Positions 45,696-56,976 of a DNA stretch of 64,000 bases are shown piece after piece (within the stretch, counting starts at the first letter, position 1; each line of letters opens with the position of its first letter). Under the pieces are notes generated by a model. That model was not told the DNA's origin. It saw only the letters and a list, made by a program, of their open reading frames with translations, and searched no databases. The stretch is from Nemophila menziesii (lineage: Eukaryota > Streptophyta > Magnoliopsida > Boraginales > Hydrophyllaceae): assembly GCA_029959085.1 (NCBI GenBank), contig JARWIR010000017.1:20883507-20947506 (forward strand), given 5' to 3'. The translations under genes were made by a program, and so were the position numbers.

Positions 45696-47260
45696 TGATG
45701 TCTCCCTAATTGTTCTTATTTTAGACCCTTAGGAGACATCATTTTTGGTGTTTATTTAATTAATTCGATAGACTTTTGAATGAAATATGCAATAATTCGG
45801 ATTTCCCTTTTTATTTCTAGCATTTTTGAATTATTAAACTTTTGCGCGTAATATTGGTATTTTTAGTGTAAAGTTTACAGGTTTTTAGATGTTATCTAGG
45901 AAAGGAATCCGAAGATAAAGTCAAAGATCAAAAGATAGAGTCAAGACTTGAAGAGAAATCCCGAAGATTTTATTTTAGAGCTAAAAATCCATTTTCCAGG
46001 CCCTTGATTGCTGTTTTCTAGGTACTTAAGAGCTGATTGAGCCGCTGACCTTTGAAGAGAAAACATTCCTTATCGAAGTACGGAACTTTAGCAACTGGAA
46101 TGAGGTCAATCGGAGTTGTAACGCATCGGGAAAAGCAGTTTTAGTGAAGGCCTGTCATCAGTTACGGGATTTTGGGCTTAGAAAGTGGGCTTGGACATTT
46201 AATTAGGCTTTTATTTTCTGGTCCAAGCCCTAGTCCGAATTTTTAACTATAAAAGGAGGTCTGGACTCTTATTTTAAATACAATTCACTTTCCACAAGAT
46301 TAAAAACACCAGAGAAGCTACAGCAGGAAGAAAGGAGAAGCTACAAGAGCTGGAGTGGGTCTATAGCTCCGTTCGTAGTCATTCTTATTCCGAAAATTAG
46401 GTTTTTCTTTTATTTTAATTTTGTAACGAATATGAATTCCATTTCTTTTTATTTTGTTTTTAATTTTAATATGAGCTAAATTTCCATTAGTGCTTGAGAA
46501 CAAAACAATGGGTGAATCTTGATTTTATTATTATAACGAATGTTGAATTTGGGTTTTTATTGAATTAAATTAAATTAGGGCTTTTACTCTTTTCGACAAT
46601 TTGTGAATGTTTACTGATTTTAGAGTCGCGAACTAAAATTAGGTGTTAGTATCTAAGCTATTCCATATATGTGGCGTATGGATCATCCTGACGGGGGGTT
46701 TAGGTACAGAAATAATTGTTCAATCTAGGATAAAAACTATTGATTCTGACGAACTTAGTTAATCCTAGGGCCAAAGTGGTAATAAATCTTAATCATCCAA
46801 CGGTGGATCATATTTACCCTGACGGGACTAGTGACACTTTAGGATTGCCTTATAGTCCACCCTGACGGGGGTATAAGGAATTTAGAATCCCAACCATTGT
46901 AATTGACTGATTTAGCCCTTAAACAACATAAGTTAGAAAGTAAAATTAGGAGGATCCTTGCGTTCTCAAGTACTACATCTCATATTGCGTTTTCACTTAT
47001 TTTACTTGCGTCTTAGCTTCTACTTGCATTTAATTATTTGTCTTTCATTTATTTAGAATTAATAAACAAAACCAAACAAACAATTTATTGTCTTTTATTT
47101 TCATAAGTGCATAAATCACTACTTGCTAAACATTGTGATCAACCATCCGTCCTTGGAACGAATCTGTATTATCATACATACTACTTGGGACAACCGTACA
47201 CTTGCGGTTGTGGTTCGATTAGCATTTACATTTATTTTTAGAACACACAAAGGACCACCA
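45696..47260 (+). repeat. 5' LTR of element D
   Basis: TGATGTCTCC...GACCACCA. The first 50 bases contain the inverted repeat TGATGTCTCC/GGAGACATCA. CTATAAAAGG at 46247-46256 is the TATA box, so transcription should start near 46280. U5 holds three CCTGACGGG words (46685-46870). Confidence 0.95.
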
Positions 47261-47266
47261 AGTTTT

Positions 47267-47284
47267 TGGCGCCGCTGCCGGGGA
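47267..47284 (+). promoter_or_regulatory. Primer binding site of element D
   Basis: TGGCGCCGCTGCCGGGGA, six bases after the LTR, is complementary to the 3' end of plant tRNA-Asp with one mismatch (position 9) as I know that tRNA. tRNA-Asp primers are usual in Athila-like elements. Confidence 0.8.
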
Positions 47285-47394
47285 CGGTAGCGTGTGACCA
47301 CGGTGTTTATCCTTTAGTGATAAGTGCATTTATTTTATTTTATCAGTTTTACGCTTTTTGTTTGTTAGCTTTTTCAGGTTTTTAGGTTTGGTGT

Positions 47395-50300
47395 ATGCGA
47401 AGAAGGCTATTCAAGGATCTAGAGCCAACACCTCCGATCCTTAGTAATCCAGAATCGTTGATCAGACTTGCAAACAGAAGAAGAAGAGAACGAGAAGCTT
47501 TAGAAGTAGAAGAATTAAGTAACAGAATGGAGAATATCATTATTCAAGGTCAACAGAATGGACAAGGCCAGTTAGATGCTAATGGCCAACTTTTAGCTCC
47601 AGGCGTTATTCCTCAAGTTCAACCACAAAATCCTAATCCTCCAGTCCAGATAGTGATGAATCATGATCCGTGGTTTACTAATGGTCCTCCAGAAGTTCCA
47701 TTCCGTGCTCCAGCTATAGGAGTAGGTGCTCCAGATATTAATGTTCCGCGTTTCCGTCCAGATTCGGGTATGTTAGCTCAGTTCCAGAATTTTGGTAATT
47801 TTCGTGGTAGACCATCAGAAGATCCTCTTAGGGCAGTACAGAAATTCAAACAGATATGTGATTCTTATATCACACAAGGTGTTTCGAGAGAACAGATGTA
47901 TTTTGCTGCTTTTAAGTTCTTTGTTACTGAGGGAGCAAGTGAATGGCACGATACGCAAGATCCTACGAAGATTACTAATTGGGACCAATTAGAGATTGCT
48001 TTCTTTGACAGGTATTACCCAAGTAACATGAGGTTAGATGCTGAATTAGAGTTGACGCATTTTCGTCAAGAATATGATGAAACTTTGGGTAAGAGTTGGA
48101 CAAGATTTCAGATGTGTTTGCGTAAGGTTCCCAATCACGGCTATTCAGAACAACAACAACTTAAGATCTTTTATAGAGGCCTTGATGGGAATTCGAGAGA
48201 AAAGTTAGATACGTTATGTGGTGCAGGTTTCCTTCAAGTTCAACCAGCTCATGCCAAAATTATTTTAGAACGAACAGTCAAGAACGAAGTTGGTTGGAAA
48301 TCAGTGAGAACACCTGTTAAGGGTGTTAATAATGTTGACATAGAAGAGAAATTTGCTACCTTTGAAACGAAGATTCAAAACACTTTGGAACAACAATTGA
48401 AGCAGCTTACTTTAGCTGTAAAAGAAGGATTTTCGGGTAAGAAAGTAGTTGTGCAAGCTGCACAAGAGGTTTATATGTGTTCAATTTGTAGAGTTGATGA
48501 TCATGATGAAGAGAATTGTCCGAATAATCAAGAATCAGTGATGTTTATGTCCAACAGAGGTAATTTTAATTCGAGTGGTAATGGATATCAACCTAACAGA
48601 AACCATCCTGGGTTTCAATATTCGAATCCTAATGGGGCAGCCAATCCTACATATGCGTATCAGCCGCGTCCCCAAGGTAATAACTATAATCCTAAACCAC
48701 AAAACAATTATCAAGGAGGACAGAATCAGAATACTTATGTACCAAGACAAGCTCCTCAGAATACTTACGATGAAACGCTAAACCAGAAAGCTTTACCTGC
48801 ACATCCACAAGAAGGGGTACTCACCCTTCAGAAAACTGTTGAAAATTTGATTGCTCTACAAGCACAAGCGATGGAACGTCAGAACGCAGCAATAGAACGT
48901 CAGAACGCTGCAATAGAAAGACAAAATGCAGCTGAAGCAAATATGAAGATGTTTCAGAATCAGCTGAGTCAAATCAGTAAACAGCTCAATCAACGTCCAC
49001 AAGGACAACTTCCAAGCGATACGGAAAATCCAACACAACGTGAAGATTGCAAGGCTGTTACATTAAGAAGTGGTAAGAACCTCCTTCCACCTCCTTTTCC
49101 CGTTATGAAAGAGAAAGAAGTTCCAAGAAAAGAAAAGGAAGGGGGTGAGAAAGAGAAAGAGAATGAGAAAGATAGTGAGGTTGAAGAAATAGAAAGACCA
49201 AGAGAAATTCCGAAAAAGAGAGATGAAATTGTAAGCAATCGCCCTCCACCACCGTTTCCATCGCGAGTTCAGAAAAAGGGTGATATGGGTGATTTTCAGA
49301 AATTCTTCAATAGAGTGAGGGGTTTGAGTATTAATATTCCGTTACTTGAGGCAATTCGAGATATTCCTAAGTATACGAAGTTTTTGAAGAGGGCCCTCAC
49401 TAATAAAAGGCCCTACTGTGATAATGAGATGATTGGCCTTCCTGAAGAGTGTAGTGCGATTTGTCAGAGTAAATTACCTCCGAAGTTAGTTGATCCGGGG
49501 AGTTTCACGATTCCCATATCAATTGGAGAAGAATGGAAGGGAAAGGCGCTATGCGATTTGGGGGCAAGCATAAACTTGATGCCCAAGTCAGTCTTTGATA
49601 AGCTTAAAATTGGAAATGCAAGACCCACCTCTATGGTCTTGCAAATGGCGGACAGGTCTCTTGCTCATCCTGAAGGCCGTATTGAGGATGTCCTTGTTAA
49701 GGCAGGTACACTTATATTTCCTGTTGATTTCGTAATTCTTGAATACAATGCAGATAGAAATGTCCCCATTATTTTGGGTAGACCCTTCCTAGCTACAGGG
49801 AGGACATTGATCGATGTAGAGAATGGCGAATTAACGATGAGGATACAAGATGAGGAAGTGAAATTCAATGTATTTCGAGCCATGAAATTCCCAGATTCTC
49901 AGGAAGATTGCTTCAGAATGGATGTAGTAGAGCAAGCATCGCAAGAGGTATTTAATTGTTTAAATTTTGATGATATCTTGCAGGCTGCTTTGACATTAGA
50001 TTCACCTGAGATGATGGAGGAGCTTACAGAAACAGTGGCAGCTCTCAATTCTGAAAATCCAAAGTATAGGCGTCTTGCCTATGAACCTGTGAGAGAACCA
50101 GGGGAGATTATTCCTAAAAAGAAACCTTCAATTGAATCTCCTCCGGAATTGGAAGAAAAACCATTGCCAGCACACTTGAGGTATGCTTATTTGGGTACTA
50201 ATGAAACTCTACCTGTTATTGTTTCAGCTAATTTAACAGGTCCTCAAGAGGATAAACTGTTGCGTGTGTTAAGAGCCAACAAAGAAGCAATAGGCTGGAC

Positions 50301-53097
50301 AATTGCTGATATCAAAGGCATTAGTCCATCCTATTGTCAACACAAAATCATACTAGAAGATGTTAATGCACGCTCAGTTGAAGGTCAGAGAAGATTAATG
50401 CCAGCCATGAAGGATGTGGTGAAGAAGGAGGTGATTAAGCTTTTAGATGCGGGGATTATTTATCCCATTTCGAGTAGTGAATGGGTGAGTCCAGTTCAGT
50501 GTGTACCGAAGAAAGGAGGAATTACAACAGTTCTTAACGATAAAAATGAGGCGATTCCTTCAAGAACGGTAGTTGGATGGAGAGTTTGCATGGATTACAG
50601 AAAACTGAACAAGGCCACCAGAAAAGATCATTTCCCTTTGCCCTTCATTGATCAGATGTTAGACAAATTAGCCGGAAGAGAGTACTATTGCTTCTTGGAT
50701 GGGTACTCCGGGTACAATCAGATTTACGTGGCTCCAGAAGATCAACATAAGACTACCTTTACATGCCCATTTGGTACTTTTGCATATCGCAGAATGCCAT
50801 TTGGATTGTGTAACGCTCCCGCTACTTTTCAAAGGTGTATGATGGCCATCTTCTGGGACATGATAGATAATTTCCTTGAAGTGTTCATGGATGATTTCTC
50901 CGTGTTTGGTGATGATTTTGATATATGTTTGGACAACTTGGAGAAAGTGTTAGTGAGATGCAAGGAAACAGATTTGGTGCTCAACTGGGAGAAGTGTCAC
51001 TTCATGGTACGCGAAGGTATTGTTCTGGGTCACAAAGTTTCGAGTGTTGGTTTAGAGGTTGATAGAGCAAAGATAGAGGTAATTAAAACTCTTCCCCCTC
51101 CCATTTCTGTTAAAGGGGTAAGGAGTTTTCTTGGCCATGCTGGTTTTTATAGGCGTTTTATTAAGGATTTTTCTAAGATTGCTAAACCGTTATGCAACTT
51201 ACTCGAAAAGGATTGCAAATTTCTTTTTGATGAAGCTTGTTTAGCGGCCTTCAAAACAATCAAGGAAAAACTCATTTCTGCTCCTATAGTGTTACCTCCA
51301 GATTGGAATTTACCGTTTGAGGTTATGTGTGATGCGAGTGATTTATGTATGGGAGCTGTATTGGGACAGAGAAAAGAGAAAGTTTTTCATTCAATTTACT
51401 ATGCTAGTAAAACTTTTAGTGGTGCTCAGATTAATTACACAGTTACAGAAAAGGAGTTGCTAGCAGTTGTCTATTCGTTTGATAAATTTCGCTCTTATCT
51501 TCTTGGAGCGAAAGTTATTGTTTATACAGATCATTCCGCGATCAGATTTCTCATGGAGAAGAAAGATGCAAAACCAAGGTTAATCAGATGGGTGTTATTG
51601 CTTCAAGAGTTCGATTTAGAGATCAAAGATAGAAAGGGTTGTGAGAATCAGGTTGCAGATCATCTATCGCGTTTAGAGGGTTCAGAGATGAATAGTGGTA
51701 CTGAAGCAGTTAGAGAAGAGTTTCCTGATGAGAGTTTATTCGTTGTCCGAGATTATGAGGCTCCGTGGTATGCAGATATTGCAAATTTAGTGGTGAGTGG
51801 TGTTTTTCCTGAAGGTTCTACTTATCAAGAAAGAAAGAGGTTAGCTCATCGGGCAAGACAGTTCTTTTGGGAGGATCCCTACCTCTACAAAGTTTGTGCT
51901 GACCAAATGATACGAAGATGTGTAGCAAGGGAAGAGACTCAAGCCATTATAGCCGGATGCCATGATTCTTTATATGGCGGACATTTTAAGGGAGATAGAA
52001 CTGCTGCGAAGGTATTTCAATCAGGTTTTTACTGGCCTTCTCTTATTAAAGATTGCCATGAATATGTTAAGAAATGTTCGAGATGCCAGTTTACCGGAAA
52101 CATATCTAAGAGGGATGAGATGCCACGTAATAATGTGTTAGAGGTTGAGATATTCGATGTTTGGGGCATAGACTTTATGGGTCCTTTCGTCCCTTCAAAT
52201 GGTAACCTCTTTATCTTATTAGCTGTTGATTATGTATCTAAGTGGGTAGAAGCGGTGGCTTTACCTACCAATGATTCACGAGTGGTGATCAAGTTCTTGA
52301 AATCACATATTTTCACTAGACATGGCACACCTAGAGTGATTATTAGCGATGGAGGATCTCATTTCGTTAATAAATATCTGAAGACCGTTCTAGAGAAATA
52401 TGGAGTTAGACACCGTGTATCTACTGCATACCATCCACAATCCAATGGTCAAGCTGAAGTTTCGAACCGTGAAGTCAAGTCAATCCTAGAGAAAACCGTT
52501 GGTCCTACAAGAAAAGATTGGTCAATGAAGTTAGATGATGCATTGTGGGCCTATCGTACTGCGTTTAAGACTCCAGTTGGTGCATCTCCATATCGTATGG
52601 TGTATGGTAAGGCTTGTCACTTACCTTTAGAGCTTGAAATGGGTGCCTATTGGGCGATTGCGCAGTTGAACTTAGATCCTATCTTAGCCGGAAAGAATCG
52701 TATGATGAAGCTCAATGAACTTGACGAATTCCGATTGCATGCCTATGAAAATGCTAAACTTTACAAAGAAAATACAAAGAAATGGCATGACAATCGGATT
52801 CGTCCAAAGAACTTTGAAGTGGGGCAAAAAGTATTAAAGTATAATTCAAAGTTCAGCAATTTTCCGGGTAAGTTAAGATCTAAGTGGTCAGGTCCATACA
52901 TAGTGACCAAAGTTACACCTCATGGGGCGATAGAAATAGAACATCCGCTAGAGAACCGTACCTTTATGGTTAACGGTCACAGATTAAAGATATACCATGG
53001 AGGTGAAGATACCAATCGCTCGGAAGATCCACATCCCGGGGAGGTCATGTATCTCCTCGAGAATCCTTGGAAGCGTGAGGTAACCCGTCGAGCTTAA
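47395..53097 (+). CDS. Gag-Pol polyprotein of element D
   Basis: One 1900-residue frame, ATG 134 bases after the 5' LTR. Gag domain about 118-301 (core with [13 protein letters not shown]). CCHC knuckle [14 protein letters not shown] at 362-375. Coiled-coil repeat of ERQNAAI near 480-520. Aspartic protease with CDLGAS at 720-725 and ILGRPFLAT. Reverse transcriptase from about 1000: motif A Asp1102 ([11 protein letters not shown]) and catalytic FMDD 1164-1167. RNase H with Asp1313, Glu1352/1354 region and Asp1379 (YTDHSA). Integrase with a zinc finger from His1523 to Cys1561/Cys1564 and Asp1593, Asp1652, Glu1688 (D-58-D-35-E). GPY/F motif at 1833; no chromodomain after it. No stop or frameshift, so Gag and Pol are made from one frame. 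It supplies what A, B and C lack. Confidence 0.95.
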   Translation: MRRRLFKDLEPTPPILSNPESLIRLANRRRREREALEVEELSNRMENIIIQGQQNGQGQLDANGQLLAPGVIPQVQPQNPNPPVQIVMNHDPWFTNGPPEVPFRAPAIGVGAPDINVPRFRPDSGMLAQFQNFGNFRGRPSEDPLRAVQKFKQICDSYITQGVSREQMYFAAFKFFVTEGASEWHDTQDPTKITNWDQLEIAFFDRYYPSNMRLDAELELTHFRQEYDETLGKSWTRFQMCLRKVPNHGYSEQQQLKIFYRGLDGNSREKLDTLCGAGFLQVQPAHAKIILERTVKNEVGWKSVRTPVKGVNNVDIEEKFATFETKIQNTLEQQLKQLTLAVKEGFSGKKVVVQAAQEVYMCSICRVDDHDEENCPNNQESVMFMSNRGNFNSSGNGYQPNRNHPGFQYSNPNGAANPTYAYQPRPQGNNYNPKPQNNYQGGQNQNTYVPRQAPQNTYDETLNQKALPAHPQEGVLTLQKTVENLIALQAQAMERQNAAIERQNAAIERQNAAEANMKMFQNQLSQISKQLNQRPQGQLPSDTENPTQREDCKAVTLRSGKNLLPPPFPVMKEKEVPRKEKEGGEKEKENEKDSEVEEIERPREIPKKRDEIVSNRPPPPFPSRVQKKGDMGDFQKFFNRVRGLSINIPLLEAIRDIPKYTKFLKRALTNKRPYCDNEMIGLPEECSAICQSKLPPKLVDPGSFTIPISIGEEWKGKALCDLGASINLMPKSVFDKLKIGNARPTSMVLQMADRSLAHPEGRIEDVLVKAGTLIFPVDFVILEYNADRNVPIILGRPFLATGRTLIDVENGELTMRIQDEEVKFNVFRAMKFPDSQEDCFRMDVVEQASQEVFNCLNFDDILQAALTLDSPEMMEELTETVAALNSENPKYRRLAYEPVREPGEIIPKKKPSIESPPELEEKPLPAHLRYAYLGTNETLPVIVSANLTGPQEDKLLRVLRANKEAIGWTIADIKGISPSYCQHKIILEDVNARSVEGQRRLMPAMKDVVKKEVIKLLDAGIIYPISSSEWVSPVQCVPKKGGITTVLNDKNEAIPSRTVVGWRVCMDYRKLNKATRKDHFPLPFIDQMLDKLAGREYYCFLDGYSGYNQIYVAPEDQHKTTFTCPFGTFAYRRMPFGLCNAPATFQRCMMAIFWDMIDNFLEVFMDDFSVFGDDFDICLDNLEKVLVRCKETDLVLNWEKCHFMVREGIVLGHKVSSVGLEVDRAKIEVIKTLPPPISVKGVRSFLGHAGFYRRFIKDFSKIAKPLCNLLEKDCKFLFDEACLAAFKTIKEKLISAPIVLPPDWNLPFEVMCDASDLCMGAVLGQRKEKVFHSIYYASKTFSGAQINYTVTEKELLAVVYSFDKFRSYLLGAKVIVYTDHSAIRFLMEKKDAKPRLIRWVLLLQEFDLEIKDRKGCENQVADHLSRLEGSEMNSGTEAVREEFPDESLFVVRDYEAPWYADIANLVVSGVFPEGSTYQERKRLAHRARQFFWEDPYLYKVCADQMIRRCVAREETQAIIAGCHDSLYGGHFKGDRTAAKVFQSGFYWPSLIKDCHEYVKKCSRCQFTGNISKRDEMPRNNVLEVEIFDVWGIDFMGPFVPSNGNLFILLAVDYVSKWVEAVALPTNDSRVVIKFLKSHIFTRHGTPRVIISDGGSHFVNKYLKTVLEKYGVRHRVSTAYHPQSNGQAEVSNREVKSILEKTVGPTRKDWSMKLDDALWAYRTAFKTPVGASPYRMVYGKACHLPLELEMGAYWAIAQLNLDPILAGKNRMMKLNELDEFRLHAYENAKLYKENTKKWHDNRIRPKNFEVGQKVLKYNSKFSNFPGKLRSKWSGPYIVTKVTPHGAIEIEHPLENRTFMVNGHRLKIYHGGEDTNRSEDPHPGEVMYLLENPWKREVTRRA

Positions 53098-53305
53098 CGA
53101 CGTTAAACAAAAGCCAATTACTTGTATATTAGCTGAGTTTTTCTATTTTTGCAATTTAGATTAGTTTGATTTTCGTAATTTTATTGTTTTTATTAAGAAA
53201 TGAGGAAGGGTAGTTGTTTTTGATGATTTCAGGGGTAAAAAGGACTTGAGTTTGGGGTCGATTTGGCGAAAACTGAAGAAAAAGAGGTTGGATGTCCAGG
53301 AGAAA

Positions 53306-53645
53306 CCGGGAACCCGCATTCCACAGAACCGGGTACCCGGTTTTGGTGCTGTAATTTCTGAAATTCCCTGACCCAGCGTCTTGGTGGCTTGCGTTTTCGT
53401 GCGTTTTGATTCGCGCCATCGACACAAATCCGGGTACCCGCATTTGGCAGAACCGGGTACCCGGTTTCGGAGCTGCTGATGGTGAAATTCTCTGGTCCAG
53501 CGTCTTGACGTGCTGCGTTTTGGCGCGTTTTGACTCGCGCCATCGAGAAAATCCGGGAACCCGCATTCCACAGAACCGGGTACCCGGTTTCGGCGAGCAA
53601 AATCCCTGACCCAGCGTCTTGGGGTCCAGCGTTTTGGTGCGTTTT

Positions 53646-53688
<43 letters not shown>

Positions 53689-53783
53689 TCCACAATTATT
53701 TTTCCGCGCCGTCACAGCGACGCGGAACCGGGGACCCGGTTTTCCAAATCCGGGAACCCGGTTTTCCAAATCCGGGAACCCGG
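53306..53783 (+). repeat. ~123-bp tandem repeats with paired palindromes, element D
   Basis: Nine dyad-symmetric motifs: CCGGGAACCCG 53306, CCGGGTACCCGG 53329, CCGGGTACCCG 53430, CCGGGTACCCGG 53453, CCGGGAACCCG 53553, CCGGGTACCCGG 53576, CCGGGGACCCGG 53728, CCGGGAACCCGG 53750 and 53772. The first three pairs are spaced by about 123 bases and joined by a GC-rich linker with CCAGCGTCTTG and GCGCGTTTTGA. Two more copies lie at 56298 and 56321. A 39-base poly(A) interrupts the array at 53647-53685. Confidence 0.92.
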
Positions 53784-54177
53784 TTTGAAAGCTGTGAGAG
53801 GCGGTTTTGGGTATTTTAACCTAGTTTTCTTAGCCTCTTTTGCAAGTTTTTACCTAAAACGCACCAATAGCCTCCCCACCTACGAAATTCATCTACCAAA
53901 ACACTATATATCATCAAATCCTACCCTCTTTCACCACAAAAACATAAGATCAACTCACCTCCTCTCCAAAATAACATCAAATCCTTAGTTTTTCCCAAGA
54001 TTCTTCTTCATCAAATCCTAAACTAAAACCCAATTCTTTCTTCTCCCATTCAAATTCATCAAGACCCATCTCATATTCACCCTAGTTCTTCAATTCCTAA
54101 GCCTCAAAACATCAAAATTCTAAACTTTTTCTCTAAGTTTTTCATTATTTGAAGTTTTGAGTTTGGGGTGAAAAGAG

Positions 54178-55494
54178 ATGACTAACAGAACCGGTGATTT
54201 TCGAAGAACTGCTCCTAGAAGAAAGACCACCATTGGTGGTTCACAAGAACAAGCTATTGAGATTCCTGATTCGCGTCCTAAACGAAAAATTAACGAAGTT
54301 AAGCTTGATTCTAACAGAAAAGAAATCACAGGTCTAAAGCGGAGATTGATTGATGAGATAGAAAGTGAGATGGAACAAGAAGAGGAAATTGCGAAGAACA
54401 TTGAGAAGGAAACTGAACAAGAGATTCCGGAAGCAACTGTTCAAAAACCCCCGCGTATGAAGATGTGGGCCCACAAACCTAAGAGGGTCTACACTTGTTG
54501 GAATACTCAGGTTCGTGAAAGAATTGAATTTTTGAAATTTGGTGAGGAGACGAATTTTCCTAAGGGTATTATGAGTAGTGATTACAAGGAATATGCTGTG
54601 ACATGTGCTAAGTTTGGTTGGAAAGAGTTACAAGAAAGGAAGCTTGAGTTTATTCCTACTTTTGTGCGAGAATTTTACGAAGGTTTAGCTACCTCACATG
54701 ATGCCATTGATATCCGCAAAAAGGTAGTTCCTTTCTCTATTGAACGTATTCGGAAATCATTGAAACTACCCAACTTTTCTGGAACATGCCCCTTCCAAGA
54801 AACTCTTAATGACCCTTCCTTTGATTTTGAATCCCTTTGGGGGACCGTGCTTGTTAATGGGACTAGCCCAATTCCTGAAGGTGAAAGGTATCCTGGACAG
54901 TTTTACAGCAGTAGTTTGACACCTCGTGCGAAGGTTTGGTCTCGTTTCATAATACCCACTTTCTTTGGTATTAAACACACTTCCGAGTTGAAGAAAGAGC
55001 ACATATTTGTTATTAAGTGTATTTTGGAGGAGAAACCATTTGATGTTGCTAAGATCATTTATGATACAATCATGGAGTTCGCGAAATCACCAATGAAACA
55101 ACAAAATCTGAAGTTTCCTTGTACTATTACTCAGTTGTGTTTAGACGCAAAGATTCCTCGTAAGGACGCAGATATTGACATTGTTTCAGTTGGTGTGAGT
55201 ATAGCTTTGAGCACAATCAAGAACATCCATGAAGAAGCAACACGAGCTACAAGAAGTCCAAGAATTCCTCAATCAAAGAAAGCGAAAACTGTACCTGAGT
55301 TGGAAGCGAAGATTCAGGTGTTGGAAGAGAATCAGGAGAGGATGATTGCTACCTTGGGAAACGTTACAAAAGAATTGGACCTACTTCGAAATTTAATCCT
55401 AGGCGTAAATACACTTCAAAACGCGATTTATGATGCTGTTACGCGAGATAAAGGTCCAGAACGCAACACCGATAACCAGCCTCGCGCTGGTTAA
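54178..55494 (+). CDS. ORF2 of element D: putative plant transposon protein domain
   Basis: Intact 438-residue frame about 1.1 kb after pol. The N-terminal 100 residues are charged and basic (RRTAPRRKTT, then Glu-rich). Residues about 140-330 carry the plant-specific domain found in Athila-like elements: FGWKELQERKLEF, FVREFYEGL, KKVVPFSIERIRKSL, VWSRFIIPTFFG and ITQLCLDAKI. Residues about 375-410 are a predicted coiled coil (LEAKIQVLEENQERM). No signal peptide or membrane segment, so it is not a plausible envelope protein. Function unknown. The start was chosen at the first ATG after GAGTTTGGGGTG, as in B. The stop lies in a hairpin. It is preceded by the palindrome array and a pyrimidine-rich leader, so it may have its own promoter. 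Confidence 0.85.
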   Translation: MTNRTGDFRRTAPRRKTTIGGSQEQAIEIPDSRPKRKINEVKLDSNRKEITGLKRRLIDEIESEMEQEEEIAKNIEKETEQEIPEATVQKPPRMKMWAHKPKRVYTCWNTQVRERIEFLKFGEETNFPKGIMSSDYKEYAVTCAKFGWKELQERKLEFIPTFVREFYEGLATSHDAIDIRKKVVPFSIERIRKSLKLPNFSGTCPFQETLNDPSFDFESLWGTVLVNGTSPIPEGERYPGQFYSSSLTPRAKVWSRFIIPTFFGIKHTSELKKEHIFVIKCILEEKPFDVAKIIYDTIMEFAKSPMKQQNLKFPCTITQLCLDAKIPRKDADIDIVSVGVSIALSTIKNIHEEATRATRSPRIPQSKKAKTVPELEAKIQVLEENQERMIATLGNVTKELDLLRNLILGVNTLQNAIYDAVTRDKGPERNTDNQPRAG

Positions 55495-56940
55495 GATACG
55501 TTTTCTAAACTTTCCTCTTAGTATATATTAGTTTAAATGCTTTATTGAGTCTTTTCGAGTCGTGGGGACACGACTCATTTTTGAGTTTGGGGTGGGGTTC
55601 GTTGCCTCATCCCAATTTTTATGTGTTATTTGCTTTATTTGCTTTCAATAAAAGAATTTTCGGAGTTGCGTTTGACTGTAGAAATTTTTAAATATCCCTT
55701 TAAGCATACTTTTGATAAATCTATGATAGTAAATAGTGGACTTTAGGGATTGATATAAAACGCACTTACAATTGCATGCGAACATAGGTAATTGATAGGA
55801 AAAATTAATTAACAATGCAAATGAAGTAAGCTTGTACTCAAGGAATATGTTTGGTGTGTAGAACGTGAAATCCTAATTAGTAGAGAACCCACCTAGATAT
55901 GAACTAAAGACAAGCTATGTACTTAGGAAAATGATAGGGGCAGTTCTTTATTAGCCATTTGTGCCTTTTTAGCCTTTTATCCCTTGTATTAATTATTATC
56001 CGTCTTAGCCCACTTTGAGCCTGTAGCCTTTTCTTTGTAGCCACGATATAAGCCATTATCCCTTAGATTATTAGGCATGACCATATGACCCGCACTTGAA
56101 TCACAATCCTGAGACATGTCTCGAGCTTGAGTTTGGGGTGGTGGGACCACATATGGGGAATTAAATGGGTAGGGATCGATGTGTTTTGTATTGTAACACA
56201 ATTGCAGATGATATATACTTGTAACCCTTTGCCGGGAATGAAGAAAAATGAAAAAGAAAGAAAAAATGAAAAATTTTGAAAAATCATACAGTAGGATCCG
56301 GGAACCCGGATTCATCAAAACCGGGAACCCGGTTTGCTTCTGTACAAAAAAAAAAAAAAAGAGAAAAGAAGAGAAAAAGAAAAATATGAATGAATAAAAC
56401 ATCCGGCAAAGTGGAATTGTCTGAAAATCATCTTGTTAATAGTGGGTAGACATGGGACGCTAAATTGTTGCGTATATGGGTGAGTGAGAACATCTTTTTG
56501 AGCGTTAACTCAAGCTCGAGGACACTGTTGATGGTAAGTGAGGAGAGAGCCAAAAGCTCACTTCAAATTTACCAAATATACATCCATACCCGTCCTTAAG
56601 CCAATATTATAACCGTAAAGACCTCGTGATTCCTAAGTGCATAGTGAATTTATTATTCTGTTGATAGGGAATACACTAGGTGGAGCGTTCAAAGCGAGGT
56701 AGGATTAATGACCACCCTATAGCCATCATACAGAGATGAGTACAAGTGTAACCTTCAAGCATTGTGACTTTAATTTTATGATTGAGATTATTTATGTTTG
56801 ATGTTGCATGATTAGTGTATGTAGATGTTAATTTTTAAAGTTTGCTATATGAGATTTATCTTAGGAATTGCTTTAGGGTTTATTTGCTAGCTTCTATGTG
56901 TTTATACGTTTGCTTCTACCCCTCGTTTTATTTTGTTTTG
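55495..56940 (+). other. Conserved 3' noncoding region, element D
   Basis: No coding frame. Contains the GAGTCGTG hairpin, the 12-base palindrome GAGACATGTCTC (56111-56122) followed by GAGCTTGAGTTTGGGG, two CCGGGAACCCGG motifs (56298, 56321), and blocks alignable with A, B and C (GACCCGCACTTGAATC, GTAACCCTTTGCCGGG, GAGAGAGCCAAAAGCTCACT). Confidence 0.75.
55557..55596 (+). promoter_or_regulatory. Stem-loop plus polypurine-like tract, element D
   Basis: GAGTCGTG, loop GGGA, CACGACTC (55557-55576), then TTTTTGAGTTTGGGGTGGGG. Stem and loop are identical to those in element A at 4025. Confidence 0.65.
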
Positions 56941-56976
56941 CTTTGTCGGGACGACAAAGGTTTGAGTTGGGGGTCT
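56941..56976 (+). promoter_or_regulatory. Terminal stem-loop and polypurine tract of element D
   Basis: CTTTGTCG, loop GGA, CGACAAAG (56941-56959) form a perfect 8-bp stem, then GTTTGAGTTGGGGGTCT to the LTR. Stem bases differ from element A (TTGTATCG/CGATACAA) with paired changes. Confidence 0.8.

Noticed and set aside
46318..46503. 61-codon minus-strand frame repeated at 57599-57784
   Set aside because: Lies inside the two LTRs of D, overlapping the transcript leader; repeated only because the LTR is.
53306..53783. CRISPR-like appearance of regularly spaced dyad repeats
   Set aside because: Plant nuclear context, spacers are themselves repeated (123-bp units), and no cas genes.
53156..53988. 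Several long open frames on both strands over the D array (RVPGF / GTRFC repeats, poly-Phe or poly-Lys)
   Set aside because: Produced by the tandem palindromes and the poly(A) run; no conserved domain and no counterpart in relatives.
54120..54401. 93-codon minus-strand frame opposite ORF2 of D
   Set aside because: Shadow of the conserved sense frame.
54178..55494. ORF2 of D as an env-like gene making D a virus-like element
   Set aside because: No signal peptide, membrane segment or fusion-peptide-like stretch is visible.
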